Assembly: GCA_937981985.1 (NCBI GenBank)
Contig: CALJNB010000063.1
Coordinates: forward strand, 1-64,000
Length of the DNA: 64,000 nt
Direction of reading: 5' to 3'
From: an uncultured bacterium
GTDB taxonomy: Bacteria > Myxococcota_A > Bradymonadia > Bradymonadales > Bradymonadaceae
This document shows, in pieces, positions 8,222 to 17,600 of the stretch (position 1 is its first letter; each line of letters opens with the position of its first letter). The notes under the pieces were generated by a model. It was not told the DNA's origin and made no database searches. It was given only the letters and a program-made list of their open reading frames with translations. Both the position numbers and the translations under genes were made by a program.

Positions 8222-11131
8222 ATGATTTCATTAAACAATAGATTAGAAGACGAGTTAAAATCGAGATTTGACGTGCTCTCTTCAACCCTTGAGGGAGAAC
8301 TTGAATACGACTATTTAACGAATGTCCTCTACGCTCAAGATGCGTCGGTCTATACCTTGCGCCCGAAAGCAGTGGCGTTCCCCAAAACGACAGACGACGT
8401 CTCAAAAATTTTGGCATTCGCAAATCAACACGAAATCCCGCTTGTCCCGCGTGGCGCCGGTACGAGCTTGGCTGGTCAAACTATTTGTGAGGGGATCGTC
8501 CTGGATATCGGTCGCTACATGAATAAAATTCTGGAAGTGAATGCCGCTGAAAAGTGGGTGCGGGTTCAACCCGGTGTTGTTCTCGATGAACTCAATCGTG
8601 CATTGGAGCCCACTGGGTTATGGTTTGGGCCTGATACGTCGACGGCGAGTCGATGCATGATCGGCGGAATGATCGGTAATAACTCTTGTGGGACTCATTC
8701 CATTTTATATGGGAACACGATGCAACATGTCTTTGATATGGAAATCGTTCTTGATGACGGAAGTGTATTCGACATAAAGCCTTGGAACACCGAAGCGCTT
8801 AACGAACTTCTCCAAACCCAATCTCGTCTCTCTGAAATTGTTCGTTTTTTAATCGAGATCACCACGCAAAATTCGGAGCTTATTAGGGAGAAGTTTCCGG
8901 ACGCCTCGGTCATCCGAAGGAATACCGGGTATCCCTTAGACGAAATCGCCAACCAGATCTCATCAAGTGAGCGTGACTTCTCGCTGGGACGATTTTTATG
9001 CGGGACTGAAGGAACGCTTGTTATCACGACGGAAGTAAAACTCAACTTGGTTCCCCGGCCAAAAGCCAGAGGCGTAGTGTGCGTTCATTTTGACGATATC
9101 ATGGATGCGCTTCGAGCGACCGTCATTGCCGTAGAACACGGCCCTTCAGCGGTTGAACTTATTGATCGCAGGATTCTTGAGCAAACCAAATCCAACATCG
9201 AGCAGTCAAGAAACAGATCCTTTGTTGAAGGTGATCCCGACGCGATTTTAGTGGTCGAATTTTACGGAGCGACCGAAGCGGAAATCGATTCGTCGCTAGA
9301 AAAATTGGTAAGTGTTTTTACGAAAAATGGCCTTGGATTTGCGCATCCCATCATAAAGGCCCCTGAAGATAAAAAAGTATGGGCGTTACGTAAAGCCGGT
9401 CTGGGGCTGTTGATGGGAATACCAGGGGACAAAAAAGCGGTTAGCGTCGTTGAGGACACTGCGGTACCTGTAGTCGACTTGCCGGAATACGTCGCTGAGG
9501 TTATGGAGATTATGAAACGGGAGAAGACGCAGTCCGTTTACCACGCTCACGCTTCAGTTGGAGAATTACATATTCGGCCAGAGCTGGATCTTAAGGACCC
9601 CGACGACATCGATAAATTCATACGCATCGCCGAGGATGTCGCTGATCTCGTGGCGAAGTATCGCGGTTCTCTATCGGGGGAGCATGGTGATGGAAAGGTA
9701 AGATCTCCTCTTATTGAACGTGTTATGGGAGAAGAGGTTGTCGAACTTTTCCGGAGAACCAAAACGGTATTTGATCCTAAGGGGATTTTGAACCCGAATA
9801 ATATTGTAAATCCGAATCCTATGACCGAGGATTTTCGCTATCCTGTTGGTTTGGAAACACCGGAGGTGGAAACCTTCTTTGATTGGTCTGCAGATCAAGG
9901 GTTTTTTCGCGCCGTTGAAAAGTGCAATGGCGCGGGTTTATGTCGAAGGAAGTCTGAAGCAGGCGGCACGATGTGTCCTAGTTATATGGCCACTTTGGAT
10001 GAAAAGGATAGTACTCGAGGCCGCGCAAACGTTTTGCGCAATCTCCTCCTATCAGAGGGTGAACTGGCACTAGAAAGTAGGATTGTATACGAATCCTTAG
10101 ATCTTTGTGTCTCTTGCAAAGGGTGCAAAAGCGAATGTCCAGCAAACGTTGATATGGGAAGGATGAAAGCGGAATTCCTTCAGAAGTATCATGACCGAAA
10201 CGGCCTTCCGCGGTCTGCATGGTTTTTTGGAAACTACGTTAAGAATGCAGGTCTTGCATCGTTTTTACCAGGTCTGTCAAATTGGGGGTCTAATCTTGGG
10301 TTAACGAAATACGTGATGAAGAAATTCGCTGGTGTTTCGGATAAACGCATACTTCCGAAGGTTCAAAGAGGTTTGACAAAAACCTTTGCACCTTTTGAGG
10401 GAGAAAAGGAGTCCGTTTGGTTATACGTTGATCCCTTTATTAATTTTACTGAGCCAAAAATTGGAAGCGCCGTAATTGAAGTTCTTCGAGAACTCGGTTT
10501 TGGGGTAGAGCTATTACCGATCAACGACGATGGCCGATCTTTTCTTTCGAAGGGTTTGGTGCGAAAAGCGAAAGCGATCATGAACGAAAATGTAGAGACC
10601 TTAACTCCCTTATTGCAAGAGTATCCAGATCGAAAGATTGTCGGAATTGAGCCAAGTGCATTGCTCACTTTTTGTGACGAGCAGGTCGATTTAGTAAGTT
10701 CTGAGAATAAATCTTCGGCTCGGGATATTGCCTCGCGCTCGCTTTTGTTCGATGACTTTATTGCGTCAAGACTTGAAGATCTTGCTTACGCGTTCCAAGG
10801 CGATCGCGAGCCTTTAGTATTGCACGGGCATTGTCATCAAAAAGCATTGGTAGGTACAACAGGGACCGAAAAAGCCTTGGTGTTTTTCGGATACGAGATT
10901 GAAACTTTAGCTACCGGATGTTGCGGGATGGCCGGATCTTTCGGGTACGAGGAAGAACACTACGAAGTATCGATGAAAATCGGTGAGCTTGTTCTCTTTC
11001 CAGCGCTTCGTAAAACAAAAAAGCGAGTCGTCGCGCCGGGCACTTCTTGTCGTCATCAGATCAAAGACGGGGTTTCGAAAATTGCCCTTCATCCCGCTCA
11101 GCTTATTCTGGAAGCGCTTCATAAAAATTAG
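8222..11131 (+). CDS. FAD-linked and 4Fe-4S oxidoreductase (YdiJ/D-2-hydroxyacid dehydrogenase type)
   Basis: A 969-residue single-chain oxidoreductase. Domain order is an FAD-binding PCMH region (about residues 48-190, with PRGAGTSLAGQ and GGMIGNNSCGTHS), a FAD-linked oxidase C-terminal domain (about 215-545, with HAHASVGELHIRP and GSLSGEHGDG), a ferredoxin-like 4Fe-4S segment (Cys motifs near 567-585 and CVSCKGCKSEC near 628), and CCG cysteine-rich domains (HGHCHQKAL near 868, GCCGMAGSFGYE near 900). This architecture matches the YdiJ group, which oxidises D-2-hydroxyacids such as D-lactate or D-2-hydroxyglutarate and passes electrons to the respiratory chain. Exact substrate cannot be read from sequence. 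It appears monocistronic. Confidence 0.92.
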   Translation: MISLNNRLEDELKSRFDVLSSTLEGELEYDYLTNVLYAQDASVYTLRPKAVAFPKTTDDVSKILAFANQHEIPLVPRGAGTSLAGQTICEGIVLDIGRYMNKILEVNAAEKWVRVQPGVVLDELNRALEPTGLWFGPDTSTASRCMIGGMIGNNSCGTHSILYGNTMQHVFDMEIVLDDGSVFDIKPWNTEALNELLQTQSRLSEIVRFLIEITTQNSELIREKFPDASVIRRNTGYPLDEIANQISSSERDFSLGRFLCGTEGTLVITTEVKLNLVPRPKARGVVCVHFDDIMDALRATVIAVEHGPSAVELIDRRILEQTKSNIEQSRNRSFVEGDPDAILVVEFYGATEAEIDSSLEKLVSVFTKNGLGFAHPIIKAPEDKKVWALRKAGLGLLMGIPGDKKAVSVVEDTAVPVVDLPEYVAEVMEIMKREKTQSVYHAHASVGELHIRPELDLKDPDDIDKFIRIAEDVADLVAKYRGSLSGEHGDGKVRSPLIERVMGEEVVELFRRTKTVFDPKGILNPNNIVNPNPMTEDFRYPVGLETPEVETFFDWSADQGFFRAVEKCNGAGLCRRKSEAGGTMCPSYMATLDEKDSTRGRANVLRNLLLSEGELALESRIVYESLDLCVSCKGCKSECPANVDMGRMKAEFLQKYHDRNGLPRSAWFFGNYVKNAGLASFLPGLSNWGSNLGLTKYVMKKFAGVSDKRILPKVQRGLTKTFAPFEGEKESVWLYVDPFINFTEPKIGSAVIEVLRELGFGVELLPINDDGRSFLSKGLVRKAKAIMNENVETLTPLLQEYPDRKIVGIEPSALLTFCDEQVDLVSSENKSSARDIASRSLLFDDFIASRLEDLAYAFQGDREPLVLHGHCHQKALVGTTGTEKALVFFGYEIETLATGCCGMAGSFGYEEEHYEVSMKIGELVLFPALRKTKKRVVAPGTSCRHQIKDGVSKIALHPAQLILEALHKN

Positions 11132-11173
11132 AATATGGAAATCGCTCGCCAAACTTTGTCCATAAGAGCAGTC

Positions 11174-12116
11174 TTAGGTTTTAGAATTGCGTATTTTCCA
11201 GGCAGGTTCGACGCTACCTTCCTTGGGTTCTGGCCATCCCTCGCGCTGGAGTCCGGGTTGACCGTCCCGGTCTTCGGTTTGATCGTGCATTAATTGGATA
11301 TAGGTTTCATAAGGCATATCGATTCGCGATTCGTCTAATGCTTTTTTGATCGCTTTAATTACTGCGCCTTTTACGTGCACGACATCGACACGGGTACTCT
11401 CGGTCCACCATCGCACACGAATCGTTACCCAGCTCGCGGCTAGGTCCCAAGGTATTGCTTCTGGCGCTGGATCGTTTTCCACATCAACTACGTCACCGAC
11501 AGCCTTTTTAAGTACTTCACAGGCCTCATCTATATCGTCGCCGTATCCAATTCCAATGTCGTATTCACTGCGGCGTAACTTGTACGCCGTCTTTACTAAT
11601 ACGGCGTTAGTGTAAATTTCGCTATTTGGAATAACCGCGCGTTCGCCGTTGTAGGTTTTAATGATCGTTGCTCGGGTTTCAATTCGCTCCAACTTCCAAA
11701 GGTTGACGTAATAAAATTAGCAATCCCGCTAACCAGTTCTGTAAAATATCCTTGAATGCAAAACCGATTGCTACCGAACTTACCCCCAAGCCAGAAATTA
11801 AATCACCTGGATTGAGCGTGGGAACAACGATTGTTGCGGCCAATAAAAATCCCAATACCAATACGGCCCAACGAACGAACCCGGCGAGCATATTTCCCAG
11901 ATTCTCTCGATCTATGTTGTCAAAATAGCGATTTACTAAGCGTTGCGCTAAACGGCTCAAACCATAGAATATGGCCAATAAGATGAATGCGCTTACAATA
12001 TTGGGTAAGGAAGTAATGAAGCTATCAACCCAGGAATCTAGACGATCGACCGCCATTCCTAAATCCATATCTACCTGTTGCGCCGAATTTTCTTTTGGTT
12101 GAGTTGTCTCGTCCAT
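11174..12116 (-). pseudogene. Small-conductance mechanosensitive channel (MscS), disrupted by an internal out-of-frame deletion
   Basis: Two adjacent minus-strand frames together make one MscS protein. The 5' part (12116-11679) has an N-terminal helix region and the pore helix/beta-domain entry: GLGVSSVAIGFAFKDILQNW, then LLRQPLEVG, then two junk residues and TGA. The 3' part continues out of frame from about 11692 with ERIETRATI, NGERAVIPNSE and the C-terminal beta/alpha domain. In normal MscS proteins about 12 residues of the form D-x-I-x-V...G-T-V lie between these parts. Here they are missing and the frame shifts, consistent with a deletion of 3n+2 bases near 11690-11694. The ORF beginning with TTG at 11692 lacks the membrane domain and should not form a channel. 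An assembly error is the main alternative. Confidence 0.75.
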
Positions 12117-12266
12117 TTCTTTCTCTTATGGGAGCGTCCCGATGGCCCCTTAGAAGGAGGTCGAAAACTACGTTGATTTCATCTGCTTGTTTATTCACAA
12201 AGAAGCAGTACGGCAATTGAAACCCGAAAGAAACAACGACCTAAATTTAGGGAACTGCTGTCATTA

Positions 12267-13610
12267 TTAAGAGATGACGCCCTTGTCCTCCCATTTAGAG
12301 GATACGAAGCGGCGATGTAGGATTGTGCTGATTACAAGGACTTCAATAAGCGACGCGACCCACACACCTTGCACGCCCAAATCGAGGGTTATTCCAAGTA
12401 AGTAGGCCAATGGAACAAGTACAAACCAGGAACCCAAGATCGACGCGTACATGGTAAATTTCGTATCGCCGGTACCGTTCAACGAGCCCGATGCGGTCAT
12501 TAAGAATGCATCAAAAATCTGGAAGAACGAGGCTATAATCAAAAGCTGCGTTCCAATTCTGACCACTTCAGGATCTTCTTGAAAGATGTGAATAAGTGGT
12601 TCGGAAAACAGCCAGAAGATGACTCCGAAACTCGTCATGACAACCAACGAGATCTTCAAAGCGCTTTTGTGCGATCGACGCGCTGATGGAACATCTTTGG
12701 CTCCGACGTATCTTCCCGTTAGCACACCAGCTGCCTCAGCGATTCCATGTCCGGGCAAAAAACCAATACTAGCGATCTTAATCGCGATTTGGTTTGCCGC
12801 CATTTCGGCCGTACCCATCCGAGATACGATCGCGGTAAAAAACGCGAATGCACCAATCTCAAGCAGGTAGCGCATACCGATTGGAAAACCCAATTTCACA
12901 AGGGTTTTGAGTTCCTCTACTCGGAGTCGTCCTACCCAACCGTACTGTCTTAGAAATTTAACTAAGATCAGTATGGTACCAACAAGGATAGCTAAAACGG
13001 TTGCCCATGCTGCACCGGCGATTCCCAATCCGGGGATACTTCCGATACCAAAGATCAAAACCAAGTCGAAAATTACATTTAACCCGTTCACCAGAAGGCT
13101 GATTTTCATCGGCGTCTTGGTATCTCCAGTTCCTTGATAGAAGTCAGATATTGAAAGATAAACGTAAAAGATCGGCGCGCCTAAAACACGTATCGAAAAG
13201 TACAAGCGCCCGAAACTTTGAACTTGTTCGCTTCCACCCATGATACCGAAGATGAATGCGTCGAATCCTCCTCCGGCAATGACGATTAACCCGAGTGGAA
13301 CGGCCAACAAAATCCCTAACCATGCTATACGAATGGCCTTCGTGTGTAGCTCGGCGCCAGTCGCTTGAGAAACGTAAATTTTGATACCATGTATAGCACC
13401 GAAGAAAAACGCATTGATTGTGAAGATTACCGTCGTTGCTACTCCAACCGCGGCGAGGTGCGAAACACCCAACCATCCGACAAAAAGCGTATCGGCAACC
13501 CCCATTGCAGTGTAGGACAACATGCTGATTACGAGAGGCCAAGCGATGTGTGCAACTTCTTTTAGAGAGCCTTTGCTTAATCCATTTTCATTTTTATTTA
13601 ATTGTGTCAT
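12267..13610 (-). CDS. MATE-family multidrug/cation efflux protein
   Basis: A 447-residue integral membrane protein with about 12 hydrophobic helices, the MATE length. Family features are the N-terminal LPLVISMLSYTAMGVADTLFVGWLG-type region (helices 1-2), the duplicated arrangement with IPGLGIAGAAWATV, and the GHGIAEAAGVLTGRYVGA segment of the second half. MATE transporters export cationic drugs or organic compounds using Na+ or H+ gradients. The start has a strong ribosome site (AAAGGAG, five bases before ATG at 13610). Upstream lie a hairpin and a small ORF on the same strand, which might be co-transcribed. The substrate is not predictable. Confidence 0.93.
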   Translation of the reverse strand: MTQLNKNENGLSKGSLKEVAHIAWPLVISMLSYTAMGVADTLFVGWLGVSHLAAVGVATTVIFTINAFFFGAIHGIKIYVSQATGAELHTKAIRIAWLGILLAVPLGLIVIAGGGFDAFIFGIMGGSEQVQSFGRLYFSIRVLGAPIFYVYLSISDFYQGTGDTKTPMKISLLVNGLNVIFDLVLIFGIGSIPGLGIAGAAWATVLAILVGTILILVKFLRQYGWVGRLRVEELKTLVKLGFPIGMRYLLEIGAFAFFTAIVSRMGTAEMAANQIAIKIASIGFLPGHGIAEAAGVLTGRYVGAKDVPSARRSHKSALKISLVVMTSFGVIFWLFSEPLIHIFQEDPEVVRIGTQLLIIASFFQIFDAFLMTASGSLNGTGDTKFTMYASILGSWFVLVPLAYLLGITLDLGVQGVWVASLIEVLVISTILHRRFVSSKWEDKGVIS

Positions 13611-13653
13611 TTTTACTCCTTTATTCCTAAACAGGCGCGATGACCTATTTTAA

Positions 13654-13682
13654 ATACTGCGGGTAAAAATAAACCGCAGTAT
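13654..13682 (-). terminator. Perfect 9-bp inverted repeat between the small ORF and the MATE gene
   Basis: ATACTGCGG (13654-13662) and CCGCAGTAT (13674-13682) form a 9-bp stem with an 11-base A/T-rich loop. Read on the minus strand it lies 41 bases after the stop of the 56-residue ORF and is followed by TTTAAAAT, so it could be a weak terminator or an attenuator in the MATE leader. No long T-run follows, so the function is uncertain. Confidence 0.45.
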
Positions 13683-13723
13683 CGAGACGAACTGCGGTCA
13701 AAAACGCTAAGCGATTAACTTAA

Positions 13724-13894
13724 TCAGTTTCGTCGAGGCAGACCTCTATTGACGGGAAACATTGCCAAACGCGAAAACGCGTTTGAAAAATGGGCCAGTG
13801 TGTCGACACCGTGGGTGTACATATCGGCGCCAATAATCGGATTATTGATTAGACATACAATGGCCACTGAGAGGGCTTGGCGTTTGATTTTCAT
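13724..13894 (-). CDS. Small putative exported protein (56 aa)
   Basis: ATG at 13894, preceded at a suitable distance by AAGGTGA, opens a 56-codon frame ending in TGA at 13724-13726. The N-terminus MKIKRQALSVAIVCLINN is a short basic segment followed by a hydrophobic stretch, resembling a weak signal peptide with possible cleavage after IIGA. The remaining 33 residues include an amphipathic stretch (DTLAHFSNAFSRLAMF) and end in RGLPRRN. I recognise no family. Support comes from the ribosome site, a perfect 16-bp palindrome 32 bases upstream and a hairpin downstream. Coding potential cannot be proved from one sequence. Confidence 0.5.
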   Translation of the reverse strand: MKIKRQALSVAIVCLINNPIIGADMYTHGVDTLAHFSNAFSRLAMFPVNRGLPRRN

Positions 13895-13925
13895 TGTCTG
13901 TCACCTTCTAAAAGGATAAAATAAT

Positions 13926-13959
13926 CGGGATAATTATCCCGTCTCTTCAATATTGCTAA
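13926..13959 (-). promoter_or_regulatory. Perfect 16-bp palindrome overlapping a candidate promoter for the small ORF
   Basis: CGGGATAATTATCCCG at 13926-13941 is its own reverse complement. On the minus strand it contains GATAAT (13938-13933), a good -10 hexamer, with TTAGCA (13959-13954) 15 bases upstream as a possible -35. A dimeric repressor bound to the palindrome would block this promoter. The small ORF starts 32 bases downstream. Confidence 0.5.
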
Positions 13960-14117
13960 CGCGGCGAAAAATAATAGTCAACGATTTATTCGGATTTTTT
14001 AAAAAATTGAATTAGTTTTTGGATAGGAATAGAAAGGAAAGTAATTTCATTTACTAAATGATGTAAATGTCGGTTACTATATCGGCAACGATCTTTGACT
14101 GGAGCCTAGGAAGAGAA

Positions 14118-14597
14118 ATGCACTATGTGATACGCAAGTCCAAAATGGACGATTTAGACGAAGTGATTGAGGCTCATAAGCGGTCCATTCTTGAACTTTG
14201 TTCTCGAGACTATACCGAGGAACAAGTGAATAGATGGTCCGACGTAAATTATAGTTTGCAAGTTTGGGCCCGGTCCGTGCTTCACGAATTTCACTGGGTT
14301 GTGGAGGTGGAAGGGAAAGTTGAGGGGTTTTGTCACGCTCAGATTCATGAGGATGGTAGGGGGGAAATCGCGGGTTTGTACTTTACCCGAAAAATAGCTG
14401 GGCACGGAATCGGCCGAGAAATTCTTGAACGGGCGATGGATTATATCAAGTCCTCAGGTGCTTTGGAGATTTCCATAACCGCAACGATAAGTGCGAAAGG
14501 ATTTTATGAAAAAATGGGTTTTGTAGAAATAGAGGAAAAGAACGTAGATGTGAGAGGTGTAAGTTTGGTTTGCTTTACTATGGTGATGAGTGTCTAG
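14118..14597 (+). CDS. GNAT-family N-acetyltransferase
   Basis: A 159-residue GCN5-related acetyltransferase, transferring acetyl from acetyl-CoA to an unknown amine. Family features are the beta1-alpha1 start YVIRKSKMDDLDEVIEAH, the central strand GEIAGLYFTRKIAGHGIGREIL (the Q/R-x-x-G-x-G/A acetyl-CoA loop appears as AGHGIG), and the late stretch ATISAKGFYEKMGFVE, a typical FYxKxGF motif. I chose the ATG at 14118, which has AGGAAGAGA just before it. The frame also has an ATG at 14067, but the additional 17 residues do not look like part of the fold and lack a ribosome site. It converges on the kinase gene. Confidence 0.88.
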   Translation: MHYVIRKSKMDDLDEVIEAHKRSILELCSRDYTEEQVNRWSDVNYSLQVWARSVLHEFHWVVEVEGKVEGFCHAQIHEDGRGEIAGLYFTRKIAGHGIGREILERAMDYIKSSGALEISITATISAKGFYEKMGFVEIEEKNVDVRGVSLVCFTMVMSV

Positions 14598-14653
14598 TTT
14601 GATTCAGATGGGGCTGCGTCTGGCTAATCTCATAAACTTTAGTCCCACAGATA

Positions 14654-17600
14654 TCAGGTCACATTTTTCGCCAATGCTGAAAGGATCTTTTTTGTCTCCT
14701 CTACCTCTTTAGAAAGTTTTAGGAGTTGATAAGATTTTATCTTGATCCGATAAAGCTCGATCAATTCTTCGTTCTTGTTATTTTCGTGACAGATTTTGGT
14801 TCCGTAATTTAAAAGCGTGATAATTTCGTGTTCTATGCTTTCAGCGTTGGATATCCGTCGGCGAGCCTCCGATAAGTAGGAGTTAAACTCTGACCAAGCG
14901 CCTAAACCGGCGTGGGCCACGGCCTTTCCTAAACGGTTTCGGAGTTGGAGACGGTCGTTGAACACGTCCTTTACTTTAGAATTATTCATCTCTTCGAACT
15001 CAGTCAGGGCTAGCTTGTATTCGCCTTGCAGTAAATATATTTGAGCAAGACCTATTTGAGCATAACAAACGCGCCAAGCTCCAATAGCCTTCAGAAGAAA
15101 TATTGACTTTTTGCTGGCATCAATTGCGGCCTCAACCTTACCCATTGACATCGCAATACTGGCTATTTGAGTCCAACTTCGACCCTCTGCGTATTTACTC
15201 CCCAGTGCAACGGAGAGTTCGATAGCACGTCTTCCGTATTTTTCCGCGAGAGCCAATTTATTCATTTTGATTAAGGGAAAGGTAATCATCGTGGCTAATC
15301 TGCGTTCAAATTTCAGATTTTCCTCTATCTTCGGTAGTAAATCTTCTGCATCTTTCAAGTAGTTCACACTCTGTTCTAACTGGTTTAGATAGAATGCAGG
15401 TACTGACAACGCAGCAAAACAATCGAATCGATCTTTAGGCGTTAGATCCATCGTTAGAACGTCTCTAATTTCTGCCATAGCGGTTTCGAACTGACCTCGA
15501 CGTGTTAGATCCCCTGCATATCGAAGGATTAACTGGGGTAATACCTCCTCCCAACCAGGTTGACGGGCTTGGGTAACGCAATCGGCGAGATCGTGTTCTA
15601 TGGGATCGGATAACTCGTATCGAGCCCAGATTTTTTGTGATAATAATTTTCCCCATAGTGGGTCTGTTTTGGGCGTGTCCAATCGTCGAAGAATGTCTTC
15701 ATACTTGTCGATAGTATTGAGAGCGTCGCGATATTCCCCTTGCACAATAAACTCCAGTGCAGCGGACGTGTAGGCTGGTAGAGATTTTTCGAGTACATTC
15801 GCTTCGATAAAATGGTGGGCGATTCGAAGTTTATGGTTGGGTGAGTCGTTTTTGAGCTCATTTAAAAATGTTGCGACAGTGAGATTCACTTCGTTTGCAG
15901 TTTGGGTAGGGCTTCCGTTTTCAAGTATGGCTTCACGTAACATCGCGTGAGTGAACGTCCATCCTCTATCTGAGACGGAAACCAAACGACTTGAGGTCAA
16001 GTAAGCGAGCAGCCCGTCGGCAATCTCAAATCCTAATCGTTTACAGATTGAGGTCCATTCGCTTTGATCGACTTCAAGGCCCAGAATGGCTCCCACAAAA
16101 AGTAATGATGTAGCGCTAGGAAAAATCTGACTTAGTTTTTCAAAACGTGCGGTCCAAACTTGGTGGATCGATTCGGGCAGTCTAAGTTCGGAACCGGACT
16201 GAAGGATAAAGCCGTCGTTGGAGAACTCAAAGATCCCTCGTTGGACCCAATCTTCGATGAGTTGTACCGCAAATAAAGGATTGCCGGCTGTTCGTTTTGC
16301 GATCGCGCTGACAAGATTCGCTTCCAAAGGAAGCAGCTCTTCTACTAATCGGTGGTGTTCAGCCGCGTTCAAAACTGAGAGCTGTATTTCGTCGTCGATT
16401 AATCCTTCTAATTCGGGTTTATTCGCTTTTTCCTCTTCACGAATTGTCGCAAGCACCATGATTGGAATATCACCTTCTTCTTTTAGATATTCTGCGAAAC
16501 CGAGAGCTTCATCCGCCCATTGCGCATCGTCGATGATGACGATGAGTGGACGCCAAAGGGTCATTCGACTCATAACGCGTTTGAGGGTTACAAATAATTC
16601 ACGTCGGCTTTGAAACTGAATTTTTTCTTCGGATTCTTCGTCGAGTCCTCGATCCGCGGAAGCCAGCGCGCTCGCGAGAGCGCGACAATCGAAGAGGTCT
16701 TGTTCGTTCAGACCTCCGGTACGCTTAAACAGACCTTCGATTCGGCCACGTATCTTTCGCTCGCTCAAGTTATCGCATCGCAGATGCGTCTTTATAGCGG
16801 CAACCAAACCGTCATTGGGACCAGGTGGATAGTTGTGTTTAATCAGTAGAGACCTTGCGCTTCCTGTTTCGTCTGCGCGACGTGCGAACCATGTACCAAG
16901 AGATGATTTGCCTGCGCCTTTAGCTGCGACAATACTTTGGGAACGATAGGTCTGGGTTCGATGGACTTCTTCCAGGGTCTGCCATAATCGGTCTCGCTCT
17001 TTTTCACGTCCGACGAAGGGAATATCTCTAACACCAAAAAGGGCGAGACCAGTGCCGATAATCTTTGCGGAAAGTCGTTCATTTTGGGTCGATGCCCAGT
17101 GTTTGGGAAAGGTTGCGATTGTGCCAGCGAGGGCGTTAACCACGGGGCTCCATTCGCCGGTAGGAACATCGTCGTTTGTGATGGGCATCACGATAGTACT
17201 GGTATCTAAAATTGTAGGTTCATCCCAATTATTCTGGTCTTCGGTAGATAATGGAAACGAAATCTTTGATGCCGTACGTTCGGAAAAAAGATTGAAGGTA
17301 TACATAGCATCGGCTGCACAACGAAAGCGTTTGCTCCAGTCTTTAGCCATCAAAGTTCTCATCCAATCCATAAACCATGCTGGAAGCTCGAAGTCAGATT
17401 TAAGGTCTGGAAGATCGTCAAAGACGTGTGCCTTTAAAACGTATTCAACTTCACCGGAATAGGGCGGCTGACCAGAGATGATTCGATACAGTACACATCC
17501 TAGAGCGTACAAATCGGTCCAAGGTCCGAAGTCACGAGGTCGGCCCTTGGCTTGTTCCGGTGACATATAGCGGGGGGTTCCCGATGTCGTGAGGACCTTT

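Noticed and set aside
12025-12216. 63-aa minus-strand ORF overlapping the start of mscS
   Set aside because: It overlaps the well-supported MscS N-terminus in another frame and ends in low-complexity Arg/Gly sequence.
16218-16613. 131-aa plus-strand ORF, one of several inside the large kinase gene
   Set aside because: All are antisense shadows of the intact 1154-residue minus-strand gene.
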